Shown: positions 18,590 through 27,464 of the stretch, in pieces
How positions within the stretch are numbered: position 1 is the first letter of the stretch
Layout of the letters: each line of letters opens with the position of its first letter
Notes under the pieces: model-generated
What the model was told of the DNA's origin: nothing
Databases searched by the model: none
Seen by the model: the letters and a program-made list of their open reading frames with translations, nothing else
Program-made: the position numbers and the translations under genes
Source: an uncultured Lachnospiraceae bacterium
GTDB lineage: Bacteria > Bacillota > Clostridia > Lachnospirales > Lachnospiraceae
Reading direction: 5' to 3'
DNA length: 44,259 bases
Assembly: GCA_948441955.1 (NCBI GenBank)
Contig: CAOJQZ010000012.1
Span: forward strand, 1 to 44,259

Positions 18590-18883
18590 GTATATAAATA
18601 AAAAATATACAGGAAAAAACGTTGACGAAGACAGTAAGTTATATTTAAACGGCAAAGCGAATCGGAGATGGTGAGAGTCCGATGCAAGTAAAATATATCT
18701 GAATATCACTTCTGAGTTGCAGTTTATGAACAGTACATAGAATCAGGATTAAGAAAAGATGACAGGTACCAAGTAGTAACTGACGGGATTCTCCCGTTAC
18801 AGAGAAGACATATATTAGTATGTTTAGGTGGTTTACAAACGTAAGCGTAGCTTTCGTCCTATTCTCAGGATGAAAGCTTTTTT
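18590..18883 (+). promoter_or_regulatory. T-box riboswitch, isoleucine tRNA specific
   Basis: The leader begins with a stem I start of the usual type (GTTGACGAAGACAGTAAG, 18621-18638). The specifier loop has ATC at 18705-18707, an isoleucine codon. The T-box sequence AGGTGGTTTAC at 18826-18836 is a variant of the usual AGGGTGGNACC. Its TGGT can pair with the ACCA end of an uncharged tRNA whose discriminator is A. The terminator stem AGCTTTCGTCCT/AGGATGAAAGCT (18849-18860, 18867-18878) ends in T's. Uncharged isoleucine tRNA should favour read-through into ileS. Confidence 0.9.
18849..18883 (+). terminator. T-box regulated terminator
   Basis: A 12-bp stem with one G-U pair, a 6-base loop (18861-18866) and a T tract to 18883. 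The antiterminator would pair the preceding T-box bulge region with the 5' arm. Confidence 0.88.
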
Positions 18884-18899
18884 ATTGAAAATACAATTT

Positions 18900-18952
18900 G
18901 GGACAGGGTATTTTCAATCTGGGACGTAGTAAATTTAAATTTACTACGTCCC
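18900..18952 (+). repeat. Dispersed palindromic element, copy 2 (in the ileS leader)
   Basis: Box GGGACAGGGT at 18900-18909 and a perfect 32-base palindrome at 18921-18952 (arm GGGACGTAGTAAATTT). It lies after the T-box terminator and about 9 bases before the ileS Shine-Dalgarno sequence, so it is part of every full-length ileS mRNA. Confidence 0.93.
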
Positions 18953-18975
18953 CAATTAGAAAAAGGAGGTAAGAA

Positions 18976-21900
18976 ATGTATAAAAAGGTTTCAACAGACT
19001 TAAATTTTGTTGACAGAGAAAAGGCAACAGAGAAATTCTGGGAAGAGAATCGTATTTTTGAAAAAAGTATGTCTGACCGAAAGGATAGTGATATGTATAC
19101 CTTCTATGACGGCCCGCCGACAGCAAACGGCAAGCCTCATATTGGTCATGTGCTTACCCGCGTAATTAAGGATATGATTCCAAGATACCGTACAATGAAG
19201 GGATATGAAGTTCCAAGAAAGGCAGGCTGGGATACCCACGGACTGCCGGTTGAGCTTGAGGTAGAAAAAGCGTTGGGGCTTGACGGAAAGGATCAGATTG
19301 AGGAGTATGGTCTGGAGCCGTTTATTGACAAGTGTAAGGAAAGCGTATGGAAATATAAAGGTATGTGGGAAGATTTTTCTTCTACGGTCGGTTTTTGGGC
19401 GGACATGGAGAATCCATATGTTACGTATCATAATGATTTTATTGAATCTGAATGGTGGGCGCTTAAGAAAATCTGGGATAAGGGACTTCTCTATAAAGGA
19501 TTTAAGATTGTTCCTTATTGTCCGCGCTGCGGTACCCCTCTGTCTGCACAGGAGGTAGCGCAAGGGTATAAGGATGTAAAGGAACGTTCTGCAATCGTAA
19601 GGTTTAAGGCAAAAGACGAGGATGCGTATATTCTTGCATGGACAACGACGCCCTGGACACTGCCATCCAATTTAGGCCTTTGTGTAAATGCAAATGAAAC
19701 TTATGCAAAGGTAAAATGTATTGACGGATATACTTATTATATGGCGGAGGCGCTGCTTGATACGGTGCTTGGACCTCTGACGGAGAAATCCGGGGAAGAG
19801 GAGAGAAAAGCTTATGAGGTTCTTGAAACCTTTAAAGGCCGGGAGCTTGAGTTTAAGGAATATGAACCGTTATATCAATGTGCAGCGGAAGGAATTAAGA
19901 ATCAGAATAAGAAGGCATTTTATATTACCTGTGATGATTATGTAACTCTTACAGACGGTACTGGCGTGGTTCATATTGCGCCTGCTTTTGGCGAGGATGA
20001 CGCCAAGGTCTGCCGCAAGTATGATATGCCGTTTGTGCAGCTTGTGGATGAAAAAGGGAATATGGCAGAAACAACGCCGTTTGCCGGCTTATTTGTAAAA
20101 AAGGCAGATCCGGAGGTATTGAAGGATCTTAAAGAACGGGAGCTGCTTTTTTCAGCGCCGAATTTTGAACACAGCTATCCTCACTGCTGGAGATGTGACA
20201 CACCGCTTATTTACTATGCGCGTGAATCCTGGTTTATTAAAATGACAGAGGTCAAGAGAGATCTCATTGCAAATAATAATACAATTAACTGGATTCCGGA
20301 GAGCATTGGAAAGGGACGTTTTGGTGATTGGCTTGAGAATGTGCAGGACTGGGGGATCAGCCGAAACCGTTACTGGGGAACTCCCCTTAATATTTGGGAG
20401 TGTGAGTGCGGACACCAGCATTCTGTAGGAAGTATTGCAGAGCTTAAGGAAATGTCTGATAACTGCCCGGATGAAATTGAGCTTCATCGTCCGTATATTG
20501 ACGAAGTTACCATCCGTTGTCCAAAGTGCAAAAAACCAATGCATCGTGTTCCAGAAGTTATTGACTGCTGGTTCGATTCCGGTGCTATGCCGTTTGCACA
20601 GCACCACTATCCTTTTGAAAACCAGGAGCTTTTTGAAAAGCAGTTTCCTGCAGATTTTATTTCTGAGGCGGTGGATCAAACAAGGGGATGGTTCTATTCT
20701 CTTCTGGCAATTTCTACCTTGATTTTTAACATGGCGCCTTATAAAAATGTTATTGTTCTTGGCCATGTGCAGGATGAAAACGGGCAGAAGATGAGTAAGT
20801 CTAAGGGAAATGCGGTTGATCCTTTTGATGCGCTTAAGAAATACGGGGCAGATGCGATCCGCTGGTATTTTTATGTAAACAGCGCACCTTGGCTTCCGAA
20901 TCGGTTTCACGGCAAGGCAGTTGTGGAGGGACAGCGTAAGTTCATGGGTACATTATGGAATACTTATGCATTTTTCGTACTGTATGCGAATATTGACGAA
21001 TTTGACGCTGCTAAATATACATTGGAATATGATAAATTATCGGTTATGGATAAATGGCTTTTATCCAAACTGAATACAGTAGTAAAAGAGGTTGATGATA
21101 ATCTTGGCAGCTATAAAATTCCGGAGGCAGCGAGGGCTCTTCAGGATTTTGTAGATGATATGAGCAACTGGTACGTAAGAAGAAGCCGGGAGCGGTTTTG
21201 GGCAAAGGGCATGGAGCAGGATAAAATTAATGCGTATATGACTCTTTATACTGCACTTGTAACAGTATCGAAAACAGCAGCTCCTATGATTCCGTTTATG
21301 ACGGAAGATATTTATCAGAATCTTGTAAGGAGTATTGACAAGGATGCCCCGGAAAGTATTCATCTCTGTGATTTTCCGGCTGTATCTGAGGAAATTATTG
21401 ATAAAGAGCTGGAATCTAATATGGATAAAGTGCTAAAGCTTGTTGTAATGGGCCGCGCCTGCAGAAATACAGCCAATATCAAAAACCGTCAGCCTATCGG
21501 GAAGATGTATATAAAAGCGGATTTTGAAATTCCAGAATTTTATCAGGAAATTGTCCGTGATGAGCTGAATGTGAAAACTGTAATATTTACACAAGAGGTG
21601 CGTGAATTTACTTCATATTCTTTTAAGCCTCAACTAAAGACAGTTGGTCCAAAATATGGTAAAATGTTAGGTGGAATCAAGTCAGCGCTTAGTGCTGTTG
21701 ATGGAAATACGGCTATGGACGAAATCAACAGTACAGATGCGTTAAAGCTTGATGTAAACGGTCAGGAAATTATCCTGCTGCGTGAAGATCTGCTGATTGA
21801 ATCAGCCCAGACCGAAGGCTATGTATCTGAAAATGATAATGGCATTACGGTTGTCCTTGATACAAATCTTTCCGAAGAGCTTTTGGAAGAGGGCTTCGTG

Positions 21901-22137
21901 CGTGAGATTATCAGTAAAGTACAGACTATGCGTAAGGAAGCAGGCTTTGAGGTTATGGATAAGATTGGGATTACTTATCAGGGAACAGAAAAAGCTGAGA
22001 AAATATTTGCGGCAAATGCGGATATGATCGGGGCAGAGACACTGGCCTTAAGCGTTACAAATGCATCAGCAGAGGGCTATACGAAGGACTGGAAGATTAA
22101 CGGGGAAAATGTAACGCTTGGCGTAGAGAAAAAGTAA
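18976..22137 (+). CDS. ileS: Isoleucyl-tRNA synthetase
   Basis: Class I synthetase charging tRNA-Ile, 1053 residues. The HIGH motif is HIGH itself at residues 55-58 and KMSKS is at 605-609. CP1 editing-domain motifs (AWTTTPWTLPSN, HIAPAFGEDD) and the anticodon-binding region (residues about 690-850) are present. The length and the GLPVELEVEK stretch resemble the longer, eukaryote-like type 2 IleRS rather than the roughly 930-residue type 1. That assignment is from memory of the families. AAAAAGGAGG precedes the start. It is controlled by the T-box leader, and glgP follows after 16 bases. Confidence 0.97.
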   Translation: MYKKVSTDLNFVDREKATEKFWEENRIFEKSMSDRKDSDMYTFYDGPPTANGKPHIGHVLTRVIKDMIPRYRTMKGYEVPRKAGWDTHGLPVELEVEKALGLDGKDQIEEYGLEPFIDKCKESVWKYKGMWEDFSSTVGFWADMENPYVTYHNDFIESEWWALKKIWDKGLLYKGFKIVPYCPRCGTPLSAQEVAQGYKDVKERSAIVRFKAKDEDAYILAWTTTPWTLPSNLGLCVNANETYAKVKCIDGYTYYMAEALLDTVLGPLTEKSGEEERKAYEVLETFKGRELEFKEYEPLYQCAAEGIKNQNKKAFYITCDDYVTLTDGTGVVHIAPAFGEDDAKVCRKYDMPFVQLVDEKGNMAETTPFAGLFVKKADPEVLKDLKERELLFSAPNFEHSYPHCWRCDTPLIYYARESWFIKMTEVKRDLIANNNTINWIPESIGKGRFGDWLENVQDWGISRNRYWGTPLNIWECECGHQHSVGSIAELKEMSDNCPDEIELHRPYIDEVTIRCPKCKKPMHRVPEVIDCWFDSGAMPFAQHHYPFENQELFEKQFPADFISEAVDQTRGWFYSLLAISTLIFNMAPYKNVIVLGHVQDENGQKMSKSKGNAVDPFDALKKYGADAIRWYFYVNSAPWLPNRFHGKAVVEGQRKFMGTLWNTYAFFVLYANIDEFDAAKYTLEYDKLSVMDKWLLSKLNTVVKEVDDNLGSYKIPEAARALQDFVDDMSNWYVRRSRERFWAKGMEQDKINAYMTLYTALVTVSKTAAPMIPFMTEDIYQNLVRSIDKDAPESIHLCDFPAVSEEIIDKELESNMDKVLKLVVMGRACRNTANIKNRQPIGKMYIKADFEIPEFYQEIVRDELNVKTVIFTQEVREFTSYSFKPQLKTVGPKYGKMLGGIKSALSAVDGNTAMDEINSTDALKLDVNGQEIILLREDLLIESAQTEGYVSENDNGITVVLDTNLSEELLEEGFVREIISKVQTMRKEAGFEVMDKIGITYQGTEKAEKIFAANADMIGAETLALSVTNASAEGYTKDWKINGENVTLGVEKK

Positions 22138-22153
22138 TAAAGGGGATGAAAAC

Positions 22154-24625
22154 ATGTATAATCCAAGATTTGAGAAGAAGGCATTTAAAAAAGAAGTAGA
22201 AACAAATGTAAAGACACTTTTCAGGAAGACGGTTGATGAGGCAACGCCTCAGCAGTTGTTTCAGGCCGTTTCTTATGCGGTAAAGGAAGTCATTATTGAC
22301 GACTGGCTTGCAACCCAGAAGCAGTATGAAAAAGAGGATCCGAAGATGGTCTACTATATGTCTATGGAATTTTTGATGGGAAGAGCTCTCGGAAATAATC
22401 TGATTAATATGACTGCATATACTGAGGTAAAGGAAGCTCTTGAGGAGATGGGAATTGATATTAATGCTATTGAAGATATGGAACCGGATCCGGCCCTTGG
22501 AAACGGCGGATTGGGACGTCTGGCGGCCTGTTTTCTTGATTCTCTTGCAACCCTTGGCTATGCTGCTTACGGCTGCGGAATCCGTTATCGTTATGGTATG
22601 TTTAAGCAGCAGATTGAAAACGGTTATCAGGTGGAAAAGCCGGATAACTGGTTAAAGGATGGGAATCCGTTTGAGCTTAGAAGACCAGAGTATGCAAAGG
22701 AAGTACGTTTTGGCGGAAATATCCGTGTGGAATACGATGATGTAACCGGTGCTATGCGTTTTGTGCAGGAAAATTATGAGTCAGTACTTGCAATTCCTTA
22801 TGATTACCCGATTGTCGGCTATAATAATCATGTAGTAAATACACTCCGTATCTGGGATGCAGAGCCAATTGTGGATTTCCAGTTAGATTCCTTTGACAGG
22901 GGAGATTATCACAAAGCGGTTGAGCAGCAGAATCTTGCAAAAAATATCGTAGAGGTCCTTTATCCTAATGATAATCATTATGCCGGAAAAGAATTAAGGC
23001 TGAAACAGCAATATTTCTTTGTATCTGCTTCTTTACAGGCAGCAGTTGCGAAATATAAAAGAAAGCATGATGATATTACAAAGCTTCATGAAAAGGTTGC
23101 AATTCAGATGAATGACACGCATCCGACAGTTGCAGTTGCCGAGCTTATGAGAATTCTTCTTGATGAAGAAGGACTTGGCTGGAATGAAGCATGGGAAGTT
23201 ACTACAAAGACCTGTGCATATACAAATCATACAATTATGGCGGAGGCTCTTGAGAAATGGCCGATAGATCTATTCTCCAGGCTTCTCCCAAGAGTATACC
23301 AGATTATTCAGGAAATTGACCGCAGATTCATCCTTCAGATTCGGGCGCAGTATCCGGGGAATGAGGAGAAAATCTGCAAGATGTCAATTTTACGTGACGG
23401 ACAGGTAAAAATGGCTCACCTTGCTATTGTAGCAGGATTTTCAGTAAATGGTGTTGCAAGGCTTCATACGGAAATTCTTAAAAATCAGGAATTAAAGGAT
23501 TTCTATCAGATGATGCCGGAAAAATTCAATAATAAAACGAATGGAATCACACAGAGACGTTTTCTGATGCATGGAAATTATCTTTTGGCAGACTGGGTTA
23601 CAGAGAAAATCGGTACAAAGGAATGGATTACAGATTTATCCTTAATGAGCAGGCTGAAACCTCTTGCAGACGATCCCCAGGCTCTTGAAGAGTTCCGTCA
23701 GATCAAATTTAAAAATAAAGAACGTCTGGCGGCATATATTAAGGAGCACAATGGAGTTGAGGTTGATCCCCGTTCTATTTTTGACGTACAGGTTAAGAGA
23801 CTTCACGAGTACAAGAGACAGCTTCTTAATATTTTACATGTAATGTACCTGTATAACCAGATAAAAGAACATCCGGAAATGAGCTTCTTCCCAAGAACTT
23901 TTATTTTCGGAGCAAAAGCTTCCGCAGGGTATATCCGTGCGAAGCAGATTATTAAATTGATCAATTCTGTTGCTGATGTTGTAAATAATGATCAGAGTAT
24001 TAATGGAAAGCTTAAGGTTGTATTTATTGAGGATTACCGAGTATCTAATGCGGAAAAAATCTTTGCGGCGGCAGATGTCAGCGAGCAGATTTCCACAGCT
24101 TCCAAGGAAGCTTCTGGTACAGGAAATATGAAGTTTATGTTAAACGGTGCCCCTACAATCGGTACAATGGACGGCGCTAATGTGGAGATTGTAGAAGAAG
24201 TAGGCGTGGAGAATGCGTTTATCTTTGGTTTAAGCTCTGACGAAGTTATTAACTATGAGCAGAACGGCGGATATAATCCAATGGATATTTACAACAGTGA
24301 TCCGGATATCCGCAAAGTGGTAGATCAGCTCGTAGACGGCACCTATGCAAAGGGTGACAGGGAGATGTACCGTGACCTTTATAATTCCCTTCTTAATAAA
24401 AAGAGCAGCAACCGTGCGGATATGTATTTTATCCTGAAGGATTTCCGTGCTTATGCAGAGGCGCAGAAGAAGGTAGAGGAAGCATACAGGGATAAAGAAG
24501 GCTGGGCAAAGAAGGCGCTTCTTAATACTGCATGCTGCGGTAAATTTTCTTCTGACAGAACAATTAGAGAGTATATAAAGGATATTTGGAAATTAGATCC
24601 CATTAAGGTAGAGGTAGAAGAATAA
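22154..24625 (+). CDS. glgP: Glycogen/starch/maltodextrin phosphorylase (GT35)
   Basis: Releases glucose 1-phosphate from alpha-1,4-glucans. It is full length at 823 residues. The pyridoxal phosphate lysine is K660 in EASGTGNMKF, with the neighbouring GTMDGANVEI. The N-terminal catalytic region contains DPALGNGGLGRLAAC. It begins 16 bases after ileS with no visible terminator or promoter between, and its stop codon is followed directly by the ATG of the sugar kinase. This suggests an ileS-glgP-kinase transcript. Confidence 0.96.
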   Translation: MYNPRFEKKAFKKEVETNVKTLFRKTVDEATPQQLFQAVSYAVKEVIIDDWLATQKQYEKEDPKMVYYMSMEFLMGRALGNNLINMTAYTEVKEALEEMGIDINAIEDMEPDPALGNGGLGRLAACFLDSLATLGYAAYGCGIRYRYGMFKQQIENGYQVEKPDNWLKDGNPFELRRPEYAKEVRFGGNIRVEYDDVTGAMRFVQENYESVLAIPYDYPIVGYNNHVVNTLRIWDAEPIVDFQLDSFDRGDYHKAVEQQNLAKNIVEVLYPNDNHYAGKELRLKQQYFFVSASLQAAVAKYKRKHDDITKLHEKVAIQMNDTHPTVAVAELMRILLDEEGLGWNEAWEVTTKTCAYTNHTIMAEALEKWPIDLFSRLLPRVYQIIQEIDRRFILQIRAQYPGNEEKICKMSILRDGQVKMAHLAIVAGFSVNGVARLHTEILKNQELKDFYQMMPEKFNNKTNGITQRRFLMHGNYLLADWVTEKIGTKEWITDLSLMSRLKPLADDPQALEEFRQIKFKNKERLAAYIKEHNGVEVDPRSIFDVQVKRLHEYKRQLLNILHVMYLYNQIKEHPEMSFFPRTFIFGAKASAGYIRAKQIIKLINSVADVVNNDQSINGKLKVVFIEDYRVSNAEKIFAAADVSEQISTASKEASGTGNMKFMLNGAPTIGTMDGANVEIVEEVGVENAFIFGLSSDEVINYEQNGGYNPMDIYNSDPDIRKVVDQLVDGTYAKGDREMYRDLYNSLLNKKSSNRADMYFILKDFRAYAEAQKKVEEAYRDKEGWAKKALLNTACCGKFSSDRTIREYIKDIWKLDPIKVEVEE

Positions 24626-25543
24626 ATGATATATACGGTAACACTTAATCCATCATTAGATTATATTGTATCCGTGAATGAATTTAAAACCGGACTTACG
24701 AATCGCACATGTTCAGAGCTTATACTTCCGGGAGGAAAAGGAATTAATGTGTCAATTGTTCTTATGAATCTTGGTATTCCAAGTACTGCTCTTGGATTTG
24801 TCGCCGGATTCACTGGAGATGAAGTTATAAAAAAGCTGGAAGATTTAGGGATAAAAAACGGTTTTATAAAAATTGAAGATGGATTTACAAGAATTAATAT
24901 AAAATTAAAATCCATTGACGGAACAGAAATCAATGGACAGGGTCCGAGAGTTCATGAAAAAGAGGTTCGGAAACTGATGAGGCAGTTAAATGAACTAAGC
25001 CGTGGAGATGTGTTATTTTTATCTGGAAGTATTCCTGTATTTGTGTCGGAAAATATATATCAGAAAATAATAAAAAGTCTTTATGGAAGAGGAGTTCAGA
25101 TTGTAGTGGATGCTGCAGGAAAACTGCTGTTAGACGCACTTCCCTATTATCCGTTTCTTATTAAGCCGAATCATCATGAACTGGGAGAGATATTCGGAGT
25201 GAAATTGGAGACAAGATCTGACGTTATACCTTATGCAAAAAAGCTTCAGAATAAAGGGGCACGTAATGTACTGGTTTCCATGGCGAAGGAAGGAGCCGTA
25301 CTTGTTGCAGAGGATGGGAATGTATATAGTGCACCGGCGCTGGAAGGGAAGGTTATAAACAGTGTGGGTGCAGGAGATTCTATGGTTGCCGGTTTTATGG
25401 CAGGATGGATGGAAAAAGAGGATTATGAATATGCATTTCATATGGGAATTGCCGCAGGAAGCGCCAGCACATTTTCAGAATATCTGGCTGAAAAAGAAGA
25501 AATTGAGGATATGTATAAACAGATTACAGAAATAAAGGAATAG
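24626..25543 (+). CDS. PfkB-family sugar kinase, 1-phosphofructokinase type
   Basis: Ribokinase-superfamily kinase of 305 residues. The N-terminal GGKGINVS motif and the C-terminal GAGDS motif, with catalytic Asp251, are intact. The N-terminus (MIYTVTLNPSLDYIV) places it in the FruK/LacC subgroup, which phosphorylates fructose 1-phosphate or tagatose 6-phosphate. Which one cannot be told from the sequence, and no PTS transporter or fruR-like gene is adjacent. The ATG directly abuts the glgP stop (TAA then ATG), so translation is probably coupled. A hairpin that also covers the spoIID ribosome binding site follows. Confidence 0.88.
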   Translation: MIYTVTLNPSLDYIVSVNEFKTGLTNRTCSELILPGGKGINVSIVLMNLGIPSTALGFVAGFTGDEVIKKLEDLGIKNGFIKIEDGFTRINIKLKSIDGTEINGQGPRVHEKEVRKLMRQLNELSRGDVLFLSGSIPVFVSENIYQKIIKSLYGRGVQIVVDAAGKLLLDALPYYPFLIKPNHHELGEIFGVKLETRSDVIPYAKKLQNKGARNVLVSMAKEGAVLVAEDGNVYSAPALEGKVINSVGAGDSMVAGFMAGWMEKEDYEYAFHMGIAAGSASTFSEYLAEKEEIEDMYKQITEIKE

Positions 25544-25559
25544 AAAAGTAATAATTGAG

Positions 25560-25595
25560 AATACCTTCCCATACAATGTATGGGAGGGTATTTTT
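25560..25595 (+). terminator. Terminator-like hairpin that contains the spoIID ribosome binding site
   Basis: A 15-bp stem (25560-25574 with 25578-25592, one G-U pair) with a 3-base loop is followed by T's to 25595. The spoIID ATG begins at 25596. The Shine-Dalgarno GGGAGGG (25582-25588) lies inside the 3' arm. The element can terminate transcription from the kinase gene and, if transcribed, would hide the spoIID initiation site. Confidence 0.8.
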
Positions 25596-26486
25596 ATGAA
25601 ACAGAGATTTAAGACATTTTTTTGTTATCTTAGTATTATTATGTTATTGCCTTATATTGTCACTGTATTTATAAATGGGTCAAGCATGGCCTCTTCTTCC
25701 CGTGTAGATGATGTTTATGTAAAAGTAAAAACAGAAGCCGGAACAGTAGAAATGTCTATGGAGGAATATTGTATTGGCGTTCTCGCAAGGGAAATTCCAG
25801 CTGATTATAAAAAAGAGGCGCTGAAGGCGCAGGCAATACTGGTGAGAACAGAAGTATGTAAGAAACTACAGGAGAATGGAAGGGACATTGTTCTGGAGGA
25901 GCCTTTCTGGACAAAGGAGGAAATGGAAAAAGCATGGGGTGCTGTAAAGACTTCTTCGAATTATATGAAATTTGAACAAATCTGGAAGGAGACAGAATGT
26001 CAGATATTAACATATGAAGGAAAACCTGTAAAGGCCTCATTTTTTCGTCTGAGCAATGGGAGTACAAGAGATGGAAATGAGGTTTTGGGAAGTGAAGAGT
26101 ATCCATATCTCAAAATTGTAGATTGTCCTCTTGATATTGAAGCAGGTGAACAGATACAGACGGTAACGCTGGATGATATGGACGCAGAAATTACAGAATG
26201 CGATACTGCCGGATATGTAGTTTCTGTACGGGTGGAAAATGAGTCCTTAAGCGGCGAAGAATTCAGAAATAGTTATCATTTAGCATCAAGTTGTTTTACA
26301 TTTCAAAAGTATAATGGCAAACTTCGGATTACAACAAGAGGCGTAGGTCATGGACTTGGCATGAGTCAGTATACGGCAAATGAGATGGCGAAGGAAGGTA
26401 TGGACGCAGCTTCTATACTAGAATATTTTTTTGAAGGGACGGAGCTTAAGGAAGTAGCTGATATTGTAAGTTCAGAGACAAAATAA
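25596..26486 (+). CDS. spoIID: Stage II sporulation protein D (lytic transglycosylase)
   Basis: Peptidoglycan lytic transglycosylase acting in the mother cell during engulfment. The protein has 296 residues with an N-terminal membrane segment at about residues 10-28. The SpoIID domain includes the probable catalytic Glu66 in LAREIP, AQAILVRT, and the C-terminal signature RGVGHGLGMSQYTANEMA. The start ATG is 7 bases from GGGAGGG. It is followed by a SpoIIQ-like gene, as in other clostridia. Confidence 0.93.
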   Translation: MKQRFKTFFCYLSIIMLLPYIVTVFINGSSMASSSRVDDVYVKVKTEAGTVEMSMEEYCIGVLAREIPADYKKEALKAQAILVRTEVCKKLQENGRDIVLEEPFWTKEEMEKAWGAVKTSSNYMKFEQIWKETECQILTYEGKPVKASFFRLSNGSTRDGNEVLGSEEYPYLKIVDCPLDIEAGEQIQTVTLDDMDAEITECDTAGYVVSVRVENESLSGEEFRNSYHLASSCFTFQKYNGKLRITTRGVGHGLGMSQYTANEMAKEGMDAASILEYFFEGTELKEVADIVSSETK

Positions 26487-26521
26487 AAAAAGTAAAGCTA
26501 TGGTTTATAAGTGAATAAGGA

Positions 26522-26560
26522 TATCACTATCTGGCAAAAATAAAGTCAGAGGTGGTGATA
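26522..26560 (+). promoter_or_regulatory. Hairpin around the ribosome binding site of the spoIIQ-like gene
   Basis: TATCAC/GTGATA (26522-26527, 26555-26560) and TCTG/CAGA (26530-26533, 26547-26550) can pair. This leaves the GGTG of the Shine-Dalgarno region in an internal loop two bases before the ATG-proximal spacer. It is weaker than the spoIID hairpin and has no T tract. Confidence 0.35.
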
Positions 26561-26562
26561 AA

Positions 26563-27315
26563 ATGAAACAAAGACAAAAGCCAAAATCGAAAAAAAGGGC
26601 TACCGTCGCAGCAGTATTGTGTTTTGTGGCAGCAATTGCGTTAGTTGGAACATATACCTTTAAGGATTACCGAAAGACACAGCAGGAAGAGAAACTGGCA
26701 CAGGCAAGAAATGAGGCGGACAATGAGACAAAAGAAAAAGAGAGAAGCGAAGAGACAAGCACAGATGCAGAAAATATTGTGATAAATACAAGAGAAAAGC
26801 CTGAAGAAAAGGAAGAAGAAAAAGAGCCGGAAGGGTCTGATGCCGATGAAGATACTATCATTAACATGCAGAATACGACAGAAGTATGGAATACCCCGTA
26901 TTTTGATAATGAAAGCAAGCTTCTCTGGCCGGTAAACGGGGCAGTTATCCTGGGCTACAGCATGGATAAGACAGTGTATTTTTCTACGTTAGATCAGTAT
27001 AAATACAATCCGGCGCTTATCATATCAGGAGCAGAAGGAGATCAGGTAATCTGCGGAGCACCGGGAATCGTAAAATCTATCGATATAACTGCTGAAACAG
27101 GGACAACAGTAAATGTTGATATCGGAAATGGATATGAATTGTTCTATGGACAATTAAAAGAAGTTCCCGTAAAGGTTGGCGACTGGGTAGAAGCAAAGAC
27201 AGTACTTGGGTACGTAAGCCAGCCTACAAAATATTACAGCGTAGAGGGAAGTAATGTATATTTTGAAATGAGAAAAGACGGACAGCCAGTAAATCCTGTG
27301 GATTATTTGGAATAG
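26563..27315 (+). CDS. SpoIIQ-like membrane protein with degenerate M23 (LytM) domain
   Basis: A 250-residue protein. One membrane segment (about residues 14-31) is followed by a Glu/Lys-rich linker (38-95) and an M23-like domain (about 120-250). The usual zinc-binding HxxxD position reads NPALI and the HxH position reads NVY, so the metalloprotease site is lost, as in Bacillus SpoIIQ. Together with its place right after spoIID, this supports a forespore-side partner of the SpoIIQ-SpoIIIAH channel. A non-sporulation M23 pseudo-enzyme remains possible. The start is preceded by AGAGGTGGTG. Confidence 0.82.
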   Translation: MKQRQKPKSKKRATVAAVLCFVAAIALVGTYTFKDYRKTQQEEKLAQARNEADNETKEKERSEETSTDAENIVINTREKPEEKEEEKEPEGSDADEDTIINMQNTTEVWNTPYFDNESKLLWPVNGAVILGYSMDKTVYFSTLDQYKYNPALIISGAEGDQVICGAPGIVKSIDITAETGTTVNVDIGNGYELFYGQLKEVPVKVGDWVEAKTVLGYVSQPTKYYSVEGSNVYFEMRKDGQPVNPVDYLE

Positions 27316-27354
27316 TTAATCTTAATCCGGAACGTTAATCTGTAATCTGAATCT

Positions 27355-27429
27355 GGGACGTAGTATTTTAAAAAATACTACGTCCCAGATTGATTAAACC
27401 CTGTCCCAGATTAGTATTTGCCCTGTCCC
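27355..27429 (-). repeat. Dispersed palindromic element, copy 3
   Basis: The palindrome at 27355-27386 (32 bases, nearly perfect) is followed by the inverse box ACCCTGTCCC at 27398-27407 and a second box CCCTGTCCC at 27421-27429. Upstream (27325-27354) there are partial echoes such as AATCCGGAACG and two TAATCTG, suggesting a decayed neighbouring copy. It lies between the spoIIQ-like gene and the GIY-YIG gene. Confidence 0.9.
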
Positions 27430-27464
27430 TTAAAATAATTTATAATATTATGGGAGGTAATATT

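Noticed and set aside
19000..19563. 187-codon open frame antisense to the ileS start
   Set aside because: Shadow of a conserved coding region; no initiation signal.
20152..20910. 252-codon open frame antisense to ileS
   Set aside because: It mirrors the codon pattern of ileS, has no ribosome binding site, and shows no recognisable family.
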